DNA of 64,000 nucleotides, from positions 558,001-622,000 of the forward strand of contig NZ_JAMLIX010000002.1 of NCBI RefSeq assembly GCF_023953965.1, given 5' to 3'. A model generated the notes under the pieces. It was not told where the DNA came from. It did no database searches and worked only from the letters and a program-made list of their open reading frames with translations. This DNA is from Bosea sp. (in: a-proteobacteria). GTDB lineage: Bacteria > Pseudomonadota > Alphaproteobacteria > Rhizobiales > Beijerinckiaceae. A program made the translations under genes and the position numbers. Position 1 is the first letter of the stretch. Each line of letters begins with the position of its first letter. Shown piece after piece: positions 25,661 through 32,823 of the stretch.

Positions 25661-26938
25661 CTATGCCAGCGCCTGATCGAGATCGGCGATCAGGTCCTCG
25701 ACATCCTCGAGCCCGATCGAGAGGCGCACCACCTGCGGGCCGGCGCCGGCCTGCTCCTTCTGCGCGTCGGTGAGCTGGCGGTGGGTGGTCGAGGCCGGGT
25801 GGATCACCAGCGAGCGCGTATCGCCGATATTGGCGAGATGCGAGAACAGCTTGAGGTCCGAGACCAGCTTGACGCCGGCATCGTAGCCGCCCTTGAGCCC
25901 GAAGGTGAAGACGGCGCCCGCGCCCTTGGGCGTATAGCGCTTGGCGAGCGCATGGTATTTATCGCCCGGCAGGCCCGGATAGTTCACCCATTCCACCGCC
26001 GGGTGCTTGGCCAGATGCTCGGCGACCTTCTGGGTGTTGTCGCAGTGCCGCTGCATGCGCAGCGGCAGGGTCTCGATGCCGGTCAGCAGCATGAAGGCGT
26101 TGAAGGGCGAGAGCGCCGGGCCGAGATCGCGCAGGCCGAGCACCCGCGTCGCGATGGCGAAGGCGAAATTGCCGAAGGTCTCGCCCAGCACCATGCCGTT
26201 ATATTCCGGCCGCGGCTTGGAGAGCATCGGGTAGCGGTCGTCGCCGACCCAGTTGAACGAGCCGCCGTCGACGATCAGCCCGCCGATCGAGTTGCCGTGG
26301 CCGCCGAGGAACTTGGTGGCCGAATGCACCACGATGTCGGCGCCGTGCTCGAAGGGGCGCAGCAGATAGGGCGTCGCCATGGTGTTGTCGACGATGAAGG
26401 GGATGTTGTGCTTCTTCGCGATCGCGCTGATCGCGGCGATGTCGACGATGACGCCGCCGGGATTGGCGACGGACTCGACGAAGATCGCCTTGGTCTTCGG
26501 CGTGACCGCCTTGGCGAAGCCGTCGAGATCGTCGGGATCGGCCCAGATCACGTTCCAGCCGAAGTTCTTGTAGGAATGGTTGAACTGGTTGATCGAGCCG
26601 CCATAGAGCTTGCGCGAGGCGACGAATTCGTCGCCGGGCTGGAGCAGGGCGTGGAAGCTCAGGAACTCGGCCGCATGGCCCGACGCCACCGCCAGCGCAG
26701 CCGTGCCGCCCTCCAGCGCCGCGACCCGCTCCTCCAGCACCGCGTTGGTCGGGTTGCCGAGGCGGGTGTAGATGTTGCCGAAGGCCTGCAGGCCGAACAG
26801 CGAGGCGGCGTGGTCGACGTCGTCGAAGACGAAGGACGTCGTCTGGTAGATCGGCGTGGCGCGCGCGCCCGTCGCCGCATCGGGCGCCGCTCCGGCATGG
26901 ATGGCGAGTGTGTTGAAGCCCGGTGCGCGGTCGGTCAT
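25661..26938 (-). CDS. metY: O-acetylhomoserine aminocarboxypropyltransferase
   Basis: A 425-residue PLP enzyme of the Cys/Met metabolism family that makes homocysteine from O-acetylhomoserine and sulfide. It starts GFNTLAIHAGAAPD, has PIYQTTSFVFDDVDHAASLF, the PLP phosphate-binding SGHAAEFL/SRKLYGGS regions, DNTMATPYL (aspartate) and the Schiff-base lysine in VHSATKFLGGHGNSIGG. Length fits OAH sulfhydrylase (~425) rather than cystathionine lyases (~390). ATG 26938 follows CAGGGAAGAGCC. A palindrome in the upstream leader is a candidate operator. MetZ-type use of O-succinylhomoserine cannot be excluded. Confidence 0.93.
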   Translation of the reverse strand: MTDRAPGFNTLAIHAGAAPDAATGARATPIYQTTSFVFDDVDHAASLFGLQAFGNIYTRLGNPTNAVLEERVAALEGGTAALAVASGHAAEFLSFHALLQPGDEFVASRKLYGGSINQFNHSYKNFGWNVIWADPDDLDGFAKAVTPKTKAIFVESVANPGGVIVDIAAISAIAKKHNIPFIVDNTMATPYLLRPFEHGADIVVHSATKFLGGHGNSIGGLIVDGGSFNWVGDDRYPMLSKPRPEYNGMVLGETFGNFAFAIATRVLGLRDLGPALSPFNAFMLLTGIETLPLRMQRHCDNTQKVAEHLAKHPAVEWVNYPGLPGDKYHALAKRYTPKGAGAVFTFGLKGGYDAGVKLVSDLKLFSHLANIGDTRSLVIHPASTTHRQLTDAQKEQAGAGPQVVRLSIGLEDVEDLIADLDQALA

Positions 26939-26973
26939 GGCTCTTCCCTGGTCATCTGGTGTCGAAAACGGAT

Positions 26974-26991
26974 CGTTCGATTTAACGAACG
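26974..26991 (-). promoter_or_regulatory. Palindrome upstream of metY, candidate operator
   Basis: CGTTCG and CGAACG arms flank a 6-base AT spacer (ATTTAA), 36 bases upstream of the metY start. The regulator is unknown. It does not match the SAM-II riboswitch consensus. Confidence 0.4.
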
Positions 26992-27026
26992 GTTGAGGAG
27001 GCGTCAATTCGGCCCCGGCGGCGGCC

Positions 27027-27557
27027 TCATGTGCCCGGCCGGTTGATCGTCAGCTTCTGGAAGCCCTTGCCGGCGAGCACCGGCTTCTTGGCCGAGAGGA
27101 TGCGCGAATTGATGCCCTGCCAGCCGATCTCGCCGGAGAGCCGGCCATATTCGATCTTCGGGCAGCGGTTCATGACGACGGTGACGCCCTTCGCCTCGGC
27201 GCGTGCCGCGGCTTCGTCGTTTCGCACCGAAAGCTGCATCCAGATCACTCTGGGCAGGGGATCGAGCGCGAGCGCCGCGTCGGTGATCGGGCCGGCGGCC
27301 TGCGAGTTGCGGAAGATCTCGACCATGTCGAGCGGGCCCGGAATCTCGGCGAGCGAGCCATAGACCGTCTTGCCGAGGAGCGTCTGGCCGGCGAGGCCGG
27401 GATTGACCGGAATGACGTCGTAGCCGCGGTCGAGGAGGTATTTCGTCACGATCCAGCTCGGCCGCGCCTCGTTGGCGGAGGCGCCGACGAGCGCGATCCG
27501 CTTCACGGATTTCAGGATCTCGCGGATCAGGCTATCGGGATAGGCGTCGTGGTTCAT
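27027..27557 (-). CDS. CoA-binding domain protein (YccU-like)
   Basis: A 176-residue single-domain CoA-binding protein with a Rossmann fold. It has VKRIALVGASANEARPSWIV, the YLLDRGYDVIPVNPG strand-loop, and GSLAEIPGPLDMVEIFRN, then WMQLSVRNDEAAARAEAKGV with the family motif MNRCPKIEYGRL at the end. The function is not established; members bind CoA-like ligands. It lies between metY and an enoyl-CoA hydratase in the same direction. Confidence 0.9.
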   Translation of the reverse strand: MNHDAYPDSLIREILKSVKRIALVGASANEARPSWIVTKYLLDRGYDVIPVNPGLAGQTLLGKTVYGSLAEIPGPLDMVEIFRNSQAAGPITDAALALDPLPRVIWMQLSVRNDEAAARAEAKGVTVVMNRCPKIEYGRLSGEIGWQGINSRILSAKKPVLAGKGFQKLTINRPGT

Positions 27558-27595
27558 GAGGTGGAAGTCCCAGCGCAGGCGTGTCGATGGCGTCT

Positions 27596-28402
27596 CTACT
27601 CTTCCCACACCGGCGCGCGCTTTTCCATGAAGGCGCCGATGCCTTCCTCGGCGTCGCGCGCCAGCATGTTCTCGACCATCACCGCCGCGGCGTGGTCGTA
27701 AGCCGCCTTCAGCCCCATCTCGCGCTGTTCGTAGAAGGCGCGCTTGCCGAGCCGGACTGTCGCCGGCGCTTTCGCGGCGATGACGCCGGCAAGCCGCCGC
27801 GCCTCGGCAAGAGCCTCGCCGGCCGGCACGACGCGGTTGACGAGGCCGATCCGCAGCGCCTCGGTCGCCGGCACCATCTCGCCGGTGAGCAGCATCTCCA
27901 GCGCGTGCTTGGCTGAGAGGTTGCGCGAGAGCGCCACCATCGGCGTCGAGCAGAACAGCCCGATATGGACGCCCGGCGTGCAGAAGCGCGCTGCCTCGCC
28001 CGCGACCGCGAGATCGCAGCTCGCGACGAGCTGGCAGCCGGCGGCCGTCGCGGTGCCCTCGACGGCCGCGATCACCGGCTGGGGCAGGGCGGTGATCTGC
28101 TGCATCACGGCCGAGCAGCGCCCGAGAATATCGGCGAAATAGGCCCGGCCCCGGTCGGGATCGGCGCGATGGGCGGTCATCTCCTTGAGATCGTGCCCGG
28201 CGCTGAACACCGGCCCGGCCGCCGCGAGGATCACGGCCTTGACCGCCCGGTCGGCGGCGATGGCGCTGAAAGCCTCACCGAGCGCCGTCAGCATCGCTTC
28301 GCTGAGCGGGTTGCGCGCCTGCGGGCGGTTCAGCGTCAGCGTCGCGATGCCTCCGGCGTCGCTGCGCAGCAGGGGGAGTTGCGGCTGGTGATGGGCGTTC
28401 AT
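27596..28402 (-). CDS. Enoyl-CoA hydratase/isomerase family protein (ECHDC3-like)
   Basis: A 268-residue crotonase-fold protein. Oxyanion-hole segments are FSAGHDLKEM and GTATAAGCQLVASCDLAVA. The usual catalytic glutamate positions of true hydratases are replaced (GVHIGLFCSTPMVALSR), as in the ECHDC3/enoyl-CoA hydratase 3 group. The reaction is therefore uncertain. It ends IGAFMEKRAPVWEE, typical of the family. It follows, in the same direction, a gap that separates it from the divergent thioesterase. Confidence 0.88.
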   Translation of the reverse strand: MNAHHQPQLPLLRSDAGGIATLTLNRPQARNPLSEAMLTALGEAFSAIAADRAVKAVILAAAGPVFSAGHDLKEMTAHRADPDRGRAYFADILGRCSAVMQQITALPQPVIAAVEGTATAAGCQLVASCDLAVAGEAARFCTPGVHIGLFCSTPMVALSRNLSAKHALEMLLTGEMVPATEALRIGLVNRVVPAGEALAEARRLAGVIAAKAPATVRLGKRAFYEQREMGLKAAYDHAAAVMVENMLARDAEEGIGAFMEKRAPVWEE

Positions 28403-28491
28403 GGGCTTCCCTTGCGCATTTCGGCCTATTGTCGGGGCCTGCCGGCCATGCTGCAAGGGGACAGGCCCCGCCTCAGCCCATGGTTTCCCGC

Positions 28492-28920
28492 ATGACGACC
28501 CGCATGACCGCCGCCGCGATCGAAGCCTATCTCGACGAGGCCTTTCCGCAGATCCACCATGGCGGGCGCAGCTATTTCATCGAGGATGTCGGGCCGATGA
28601 CGGCCCGGATGCGCTGCGACTATCACGAGAAGCACCTGCGCCCCGGCGGCACGATCTCGGGGCCGACCATGATGGCGCTGGCCGATCTCTCGCTCTATGC
28701 GGCGATCCTGGCTCAGATCGGGCCGGTCGGCCTCGCCGTGACGACGAGCCTCAATTTCAACTTCCTGCGCAAGCCGGGCAGGGCCGCGCTGATCGGCGAG
28801 GCGAAGCTCTTGAAGCTCGGCAAGCGGCTCGCGGTCGGTGAGGTCGGCCTCTACTCCCAAGGCGAGCCGGAGATGGTCTGCCACGCGACCGGGACCTATT
28901 CGATCCCGGCGGAACGGTGA
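28492..28920 (+). CDS. PaaI family thioesterase (hotdog fold)
   Basis: A 142-residue single hotdog protein. Seen are the H-x-x-x-LRPGGTISGPTMMALAD helix region, the core strand VTTSLNFNFLRKPGRA, and LGKRLAVGEVGLYS near the end. It likely hydrolyses an acyl-CoA of unknown identity. Start choice is unsure: ATGs at 28480, 28492 and 28504 lie in frame with no clear ribosome-binding site. A terminator follows at 28939. Confidence 0.85.
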   Translation: MTTRMTAAAIEAYLDEAFPQIHHGGRSYFIEDVGPMTARMRCDYHEKHLRPGGTISGPTMMALADLSLYAAILAQIGPVGLAVTTSLNFNFLRKPGRAALIGEAKLLKLGKRLAVGEVGLYSQGEPEMVCHATGTYSIPAER

Positions 28921-28938
28921 CGTGTTGAAAGCAATGAT

Positions 28939-28960
28939 ACGGTATCCTGATACCGTTTTT
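28939..28960 (+). terminator. Intrinsic terminator after thioesterase gene
   Basis: ACGGTAT (28939-28945) pairs with ATACCGT (28950-28956) around a CCTG loop and runs into a T tract. Confidence 0.75.
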
Positions 28961-29013
28961 ATCAGCTGCTTGAAAAATCGACATTTTCTGTCTTCTCAGG
29001 TCGATCGCGATGC

Positions 29014-29042
29014 TTGACAGCGTGCCCGGCGCCGCCTATTGC
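29014..29042 (+). promoter_or_regulatory. Sigma-70-type promoter of rplM-rpsI
   Basis: TTGACA (29014-29019) and TATTGC (29037-29042) are 17 bases apart, ahead of the ribosomal protein operon. The implied start site is near 29049. Confidence 0.65.
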
Positions 29043-29053
29043 GACGCCACACC

Positions 29054-29087
29054 GCCGCCGGGGCTCTCCGGCGGCTTGTCCTTTTTT
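29054..29087 (+). promoter_or_regulatory. Leader hairpin with T run in rplM 5' UTR
   Basis: An 8-bp perfect stem, GCCGCCGG (29054-29061) with CCGGCGGC (29068-29075), is followed after 6 bases by six T residues. It begins within a few bases of the predicted transcription start, so it may act as an attenuator or 5'-end stabiliser rather than a terminator for an upstream gene. Confidence 0.5.
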
Positions 29088-29109
29088 ACATGAACCGAAG
29101 GGTGCCGCG

Positions 29110-29574
29110 ATGAAGACCACCGTCTCGCTCAAGCCCGCCGATGTCGAAAAGAAATGGGTCGTGATCGACGCCTCCGGGCTCGTCGTCGGCCGCCTCGCCT
29201 CCGTCGTGGCGATGCGTCTGCGCGGCAAGCACAAGGCCGCCTACACCCCCCATGTCGACTGCGGCGACAATGTCATCGTGATCAACGCCGAGAAGGTCTC
29301 CTTCACCGGCCGCAAGCGCGAGCAGAAGAACTACTACCACCACACCGGCTTCCCGGGCGGCATCAAGGAGCGTTCGGCCGAGTTCATCCTGGAAGGCCGC
29401 TTCCCCGAGCGCGTCGTCGAGAAGGCCGTCGAGCGCATGCTGCCGCGCGGCCCGCTCTTCCGCCAGATCCTCGGCAATTTGCGCGTCTACAAGGGCGCCG
29501 AGCATCCCCACGCCGCCCAGTCGCCGGAGACGCTCGACGTCGCCGCGCTCAACAGCAAGAACAAGAGGGTCTGA
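29110..29574 (+). CDS. rplM: 50S ribosomal protein L13
   Basis: A 154-residue L13, an early-assembly large-subunit protein. It has the typical KKWVVIDASGLVVGRLAS, LRGKHKAAYTPHVDCGDNVI, YHHTGFPGGIKE and AVERMLPRGPLFRQILGNLRVY segments. ATG 29110 follows GAAGGG. The stop is 2 bases before the rpsI start. Confidence 0.97.
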   Translation: MKTTVSLKPADVEKKWVVIDASGLVVGRLASVVAMRLRGKHKAAYTPHVDCGDNVIVINAEKVSFTGRKREQKNYYHHTGFPGGIKERSAEFILEGRFPERVVEKAVERMLPRGPLFRQILGNLRVYKGAEHPHAAQSPETLDVAALNSKNKRV

Positions 29575-29576
29575 CC

Positions 29577-30056
29577 ATGGCCGAGGTTCTTCAGTCTCTC
29601 GAGCAACTCGGCCAGGTGGCGAAGCCCGCCGAGCCGCAGGCTCCCGTCCACGTCAGGAAGGTCGATGCGCAGGGCCGCGCCTATGCCACCGGCAAGCGCA
29701 AGAACGCCATCGCCCGCGTCTGGATCAAGCCCGGCGCCGGCAAGGTCACGGTCAACGGCCGCGACCAGGAGGTCTATTTCGCCCGTCCGGTGCTGCGTCT
29801 GGTTCTCCAGCAGCCGCTCCAGCTCGTCGACCGCATGACCCAGTACGACGTCGTCGTCTCGGTCAAGGGCGGCGGCCTCTCCGGCCAGGCCGGCGCGGTG
29901 CGCCACGGCATCTCCAAGGCGCTGACCCATTACGAGCCGGAACTGCGCGGCCCGCTCAAGAAGGAAGGTTTCCTGACCCGCGACTCGCGCGTCGTCGAGC
30001 GCAAGAAGTTCGGCAAGGCCAAGGCCCGCCGCAGCTTCCAGTTCTCGAAGCGCTGA
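29577..30056 (+). CDS. rpsI: 30S ribosomal protein S9
   Basis: A 159-residue S9 with an N-terminal acidic/hydrophobic extension (~35 residues) common in Alphaproteobacteria. The core follows: YATGKRKNAIARVWIKPGAG, VNGRDQEVYF, GGGLSGQAGAVRHGISKAL, and the basic C-terminus ending RRSFQFSKR, which reaches the P-site tRNA. It is co-transcribed with rplM and followed by a terminator. Confidence 0.97.
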   Translation: MAEVLQSLEQLGQVAKPAEPQAPVHVRKVDAQGRAYATGKRKNAIARVWIKPGAGKVTVNGRDQEVYFARPVLRLVLQQPLQLVDRMTQYDVVVSVKGGGLSGQAGAVRHGISKALTHYEPELRGPLKKEGFLTRDSRVVERKKFGKAKARRSFQFSKR

Positions 30057-30082
30057 TCGTTTCCGGATTATCCGGTATGCGG

Positions 30083-30111
30083 AAGGGCGGCTCGCGAGGG
30101 CCGCCCTTTTT
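30083..30111 (+). terminator. Intrinsic terminator of rplM-rpsI
   Basis: AAGGGCGGC (30083-30091) pairs with GCCGCCCTT (30100-30108) across an 8-base loop, with a T tract to 30111. Confidence 0.9.
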
Positions 30112-30155
30112 CGTAGCGGTTGCCGCCTCTCGGGCCTGTGCTGTAGCAAGGCCCG

Positions 30156-30434
30156 ATGCGCGTCCTGCTCACCCTGATCGCCTTCGGCATGATCGCCGCC
30201 CCCGCCCTGCTGATGCTGGCGCGCGAGGAACTGCCGCGCGCAAGCCGCATCGGCCGGGCGCTCGTCGTCTTCCTGGCGCCTGCGGTGGCGCTCGGCCTGA
30301 TCCACGGCGTGCCGGAGCTCGACGGCCGGGCGCTGAACAATCCGAACGCCTGGACGATGCTGCGCCTCGTCCTGACGGCGCTCGCCCTGATCCTGCCCTG
30401 GTGCCTTTATGTCTGGTTCACAGCGCGCCGCTGA
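30156..30434 (+). CDS. Small three-helix membrane protein
   Basis: A 92-residue hydrophobic protein with membrane segments at about 3-21, 35-53 and 68-88 (LTLIAFGMIAAPALLMLA, VVFLAPAVALGLIHGV, LVLTALALILPWCLYVWF). No family recognised. It lies 15 bases before speB and may be co-transcribed. The hydrophobic pattern and good coding composition support a real gene. Confidence 0.6.
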   Translation: MRVLLTLIAFGMIAAPALLMLAREELPRASRIGRALVVFLAPAVALGLIHGVPELDGRALNNPNAWTMLRLVLTALALILPWCLYVWFTARR

Positions 30435-30449
30435 CTTGTCCGAAAGCCC

Positions 30450-31406
30450 ATGACCGAAATCACCGGCAAGCCCCCGATCGACCATGCCTTCACCGGCGAC
30501 CGGCGTGGCGGCGCCGCCGATCCGACCTATGCCGGCGCGCTCTCCTTCATGCGCCGCCGCTATGGCAAGGATGTCGCGGGCTGCGACCTCGCGATCTGGG
30601 GCGTGCCCTTCGACCTTGCCGTGACCAACCGGCCGGGCGCCCGCTTCGGCCCGCAGGCGATCCGCCGCGCCAGCGCGATCTTCGACGGCGATCCGCAATA
30701 CCCCTCCGGCCTCGATCCCTTCGCCCGGCTCCAGGCGGTGGATTACGGCGACTGCGCCCTGCCGCGCGGTGATCTCCGGGGCTCAGCGAAAGCGATCGAG
30801 ATTGAAGCTGCCGGCATTCTCGCCACGGGCGCGCATCTCGTCACGCTCGGCGGCGACCATTTCGTCACCCTGCCGCTGCTGCGTGCCCATGTCGCCCGTC
30901 ACGGCAAGCTGGCGCTGATCCAGTTCGACGCGCATCAGGACACCTGGGACGATGGTCCCGGCGGCATCGGCCATGGCTCGTTCGTGCTGGAGGCGGTGCG
31001 CGAGGGGCTGATCGACGTCGAGCGCTCGATCCAGATCGGCATCCGCACCGTCGCGCCGCGCGACTGCGGCATCGCCGTCCTCGACGCTTATGCGGCCCAT
31101 GAGCTCGGCGTGGCGGGAACGGCGCGGCGCATCCGCGAGCGGGTCAGGGAGGGCGCAGCTTACCTCACCTTCGACATCGACGCGCTCGATCCCGCCTTCG
31201 CGCCCGGCACCGGCACGCCGGTTTCGGGCGGCTTCACCACGATCGAGGTGCTGCGCATCCTCCGGGCGCTCGGCGATCTCGACATCCGCGGCATGGACGT
31301 GGTCGAGGTCTGCCCGCCCTACGACCATGCCGACGTCACCGCGATAGCGGCCGCGACCATCGTGCAGCACCACATCCAGGCGCTGGCGCTGAGGAAGGCC
31401 GGTTAA
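30450..31406 (+). CDS. speB: Agmatinase/ureohydrolase family protein
   Basis: A 318-residue manganese ureohydrolase. Metal ligands are visible in LGGDHF, QFDAHQDTWDD and TFDIDALDPAFAPGTGTP. The substrate loop HGSFVLEAVREG and NRPGARFGPQAIRRAS fit the agmatinase branch (agmatine to putrescine and urea). DAHQDT replaces the commoner DAHxDT variants without loss of ligands. Guanidinobutyrase or a related activity is possible. argC and a guanidine exporter elsewhere in the window show related nitrogen chemistry, but no direct link is proven. Confidence 0.88.
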   Translation: MTEITGKPPIDHAFTGDRRGGAADPTYAGALSFMRRRYGKDVAGCDLAIWGVPFDLAVTNRPGARFGPQAIRRASAIFDGDPQYPSGLDPFARLQAVDYGDCALPRGDLRGSAKAIEIEAAGILATGAHLVTLGGDHFVTLPLLRAHVARHGKLALIQFDAHQDTWDDGPGGIGHGSFVLEAVREGLIDVERSIQIGIRTVAPRDCGIAVLDAYAAHELGVAGTARRIRERVREGAAYLTFDIDALDPAFAPGTGTPVSGGFTTIEVLRILRALGDLDIRGMDVVEVCPPYDHADVTAIAAATIVQHHIQALALRKAG

Positions 31407-31508
31407 ATCGGTTTGCGAAGGCGTTGAATCGGCCTGTCAGGACAGGCGGCGAAGTGATTCCAGGGATTCGGCTTTCCACGATGGCGGCTGAGGAGTCCAA
31501 AGGCGTGA

Positions 31509-31537
31509 TTGACACCCCGCCCGCGCGCGAACATATA
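31509..31537 (+). promoter_or_regulatory. Promoter of the argC leader
   Basis: TTGACA (31509-31514) and CATATA (31532-31537) are 17 bases apart. The predicted start site falls on or next to the ATG at 31544, so the leader-peptide transcript would be leaderless. Confidence 0.65.
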
Positions 31538-31543
31538 CGAGCC

Positions 31544-31603
31544 ATGATGACGAGCTTCATCCGACGTCGCTTGATCCAGGCCGCTCCGGCGCGCCCGCGA
31601 TGA
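31544..31603 (+). CDS. Arginine-rich leader peptide of argC (candidate)
   Basis: A 19-codon frame, MMTSFIRRRLIQAAPARPR, begins 6 bases after the -10 element of the promoter, as leaderless leader peptides do. Five of its 19 codons are Arg, including three in a row (CGA CGT CGC at 31562-31570). It ends 27 bases before a strong terminator and upstream of argC, an arginine-biosynthesis gene. This is the layout of a ribosome-mediated attenuator. There is no Shine-Dalgarno sequence, consistent with leaderless translation. The assignment is an inference from layout. Confidence 0.6.
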   Translation: MMTSFIRRRLIQAAPARPR

Positions 31604-31656
31604 CGCTCGGCTGAAGCCCGAACGCCCGCGACCGCGCCGGAAAGCGCGGTTTTTTT
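31586..31656 (+). promoter_or_regulatory. Terminator/antiterminator pair before argC (candidate attenuator)
   Basis: The terminator is ACCGCGC (31631-31637) with GCGCGGT (31644-31650) plus a seven-T tract to 31656. The competing helix is CCGGCGCG (31586-31593), inside the leader-peptide codons, with CGCGCCGG (31633-31640), 8 bp perfect. The two cannot coexist. A ribosome stalled at the Arg codons (31562-31570) would leave 31586-31593 free. One reaching the stop codon at 31601 would cover it and let the terminator form. Confidence 0.62.
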
Positions 31657-31696
31657 ATGCCTGAAGCAACGGCCTGCCCAGCCACCGGGGGTCCCG

Positions 31697-32632
31697 ATGA
31701 ACCAGAACCTGAAAACCATCTTCATCGACGGCGAAGCCGGCACCACCGGTCTCGGCATCCGCGACAGGCTCGCCGCCGTGCCCGAGATCGAGGTCAGGAG
31801 CATCGATCCCGACAAGCGCAAGGACCCCGGCGCGCGTAAAGCGTTGATGGCTGAGGTCGATCTCGTCGTGCTCTGCCTGCCGGACGAGGCGGCGAAGGAA
31901 TCGGTCGCGCTCGCCGATATGCTCGGCGCCGGCGCGCCCAAGATCGTCGATGCCGCGACCGCCCATCGCGTCGCGCCGGGCTGGGTCTACGGCTTCGCCG
32001 AGCTCGAGCCCGGCCATGCCGGCAAGATCGCAGGCGCCGCGCGCGTCGCCAATCCCGGCTGCTATCCGACCGGCGCCATCGCGCTCCTGCGTCCGCTCGT
32101 CGATGCCGGGCTGATGGCGCAGGACCATCCGGTCACGGTCAACGCGGTCTCCGGCTATTCGGGCGGCGGCAAGGCGATGATCGCGGATTTCGAGAGCGGC
32201 GTCGCGCCCGCCTTCGAGCTTTACGGGCTGGGCCTGCGCCACAAGCACCTGCCCGAGCTGCAGGCCTATGCGAGGCTGACCCGGCGGCCGATCTTCGTGC
32301 CCTCGGTCGGCAATTTCCGGCAGGGCATGCTGGTCTGCGTGCCGCTGCATCTCGACACGCTGCCGGGGCGGCCGGGCATCGCCGATCTCCACCATGCGCT
32401 AGCTGAGCGCTATGCCGGCTCGACCTGTGTTTCCGTGCTCTCGCAGGACGGCAAGGGCGGCAAGATCGAGCCCGAGGCGCTGAACGACACCAACAAGCTG
32501 GAGCTCACCGTGTTCGGCCAGGACGATCTCGGCCAGGCGGTGCTGGTCGCCCGGCTCGACAATCTCGGCAAGGGGGCGTCGGGCGCGGCGGTGCAGAACA
32601 TCCGCCTGATGCTCGGCCTGCCCGAGGGCTGA
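31697..32632 (+). CDS. argC: N-acetyl-gamma-glutamyl-phosphate reductase
   Basis: A 311-residue ArgC of the shorter type 2 family, third step of arginine synthesis (NADPH reduction of N-acetylglutamyl phosphate). The dinucleotide motif is IFIDGEAGTTGLGIRDRL, and the catalytic cysteine is in RVANPGCYPTGAIALL. The substrate-binding VSGYSGGGKAMI and GLGLRHKHLPELQAYA segments are present. It is preceded by the candidate arginine attenuator and is the only arg gene here. Confidence 0.95.
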   Translation: MNQNLKTIFIDGEAGTTGLGIRDRLAAVPEIEVRSIDPDKRKDPGARKALMAEVDLVVLCLPDEAAKESVALADMLGAGAPKIVDAATAHRVAPGWVYGFAELEPGHAGKIAGAARVANPGCYPTGAIALLRPLVDAGLMAQDHPVTVNAVSGYSGGGKAMIADFESGVAPAFELYGLGLRHKHLPELQAYARLTRRPIFVPSVGNFRQGMLVCVPLHLDTLPGRPGIADLHHALAERYAGSTCVSVLSQDGKGGKIEPEALNDTNKLELTVFGQDDLGQAVLVARLDNLGKGASGAAVQNIRLMLGLPEG

Positions 32633-32688
32633 AGCCACGGCTCTGCCGGTTGCGCCTCGCCGCGCGGCATCCTATCTTCAGGAGCGAT

Positions 32689-32791
32689 GGGGATGGAGTT
32701 CCCCCGAAACCGCCCGTGAGGGCTGATGACTCCTACCGCGACGAAACAGCGGTAGGAGTGTGCCCGACACCCGCCGCCAGGGCGGGTTTTT
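32689..32791 (+). promoter_or_regulatory. Fluoride riboswitch (crcB motif) with expression platform
   Basis: The aptamer at 32689-32736 shows the conserved blocks GGGGATGGAGTTCCCC, GAAACCGCCC and GGGCTGATGACTCCTAC, which form the pseudoknotted fluoride site. Its 3' strand (32730-32739) can instead pair with GCGGTAGGAG (32749-32758). A terminator (ACCCGCC with GGCGGGT, 32769-32787, then T tract to 32791) follows. The gene controlled is crcB, the known fluoride exporter, so the assignment is firm; the exact switching path is inferred. Confidence 0.95.
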
Positions 32792-32823
32792 CATGCCTCG
32801 CCCGCCATTTGGAGCAAGCGAGC

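Noticed and set aside
26939..27030. SAM-II riboswitch before metY
   Set aside because: The leader lacks the SAM-II pseudoknot consensus; only a short inverted repeat is present.
29090..29113. Seven-codon frame MNRRVPR overlapping the rplM start, as a leader peptide
   Set aside because: Too short, without its own ribosome-binding site; the overlap (ATGA) is expected often by chance.
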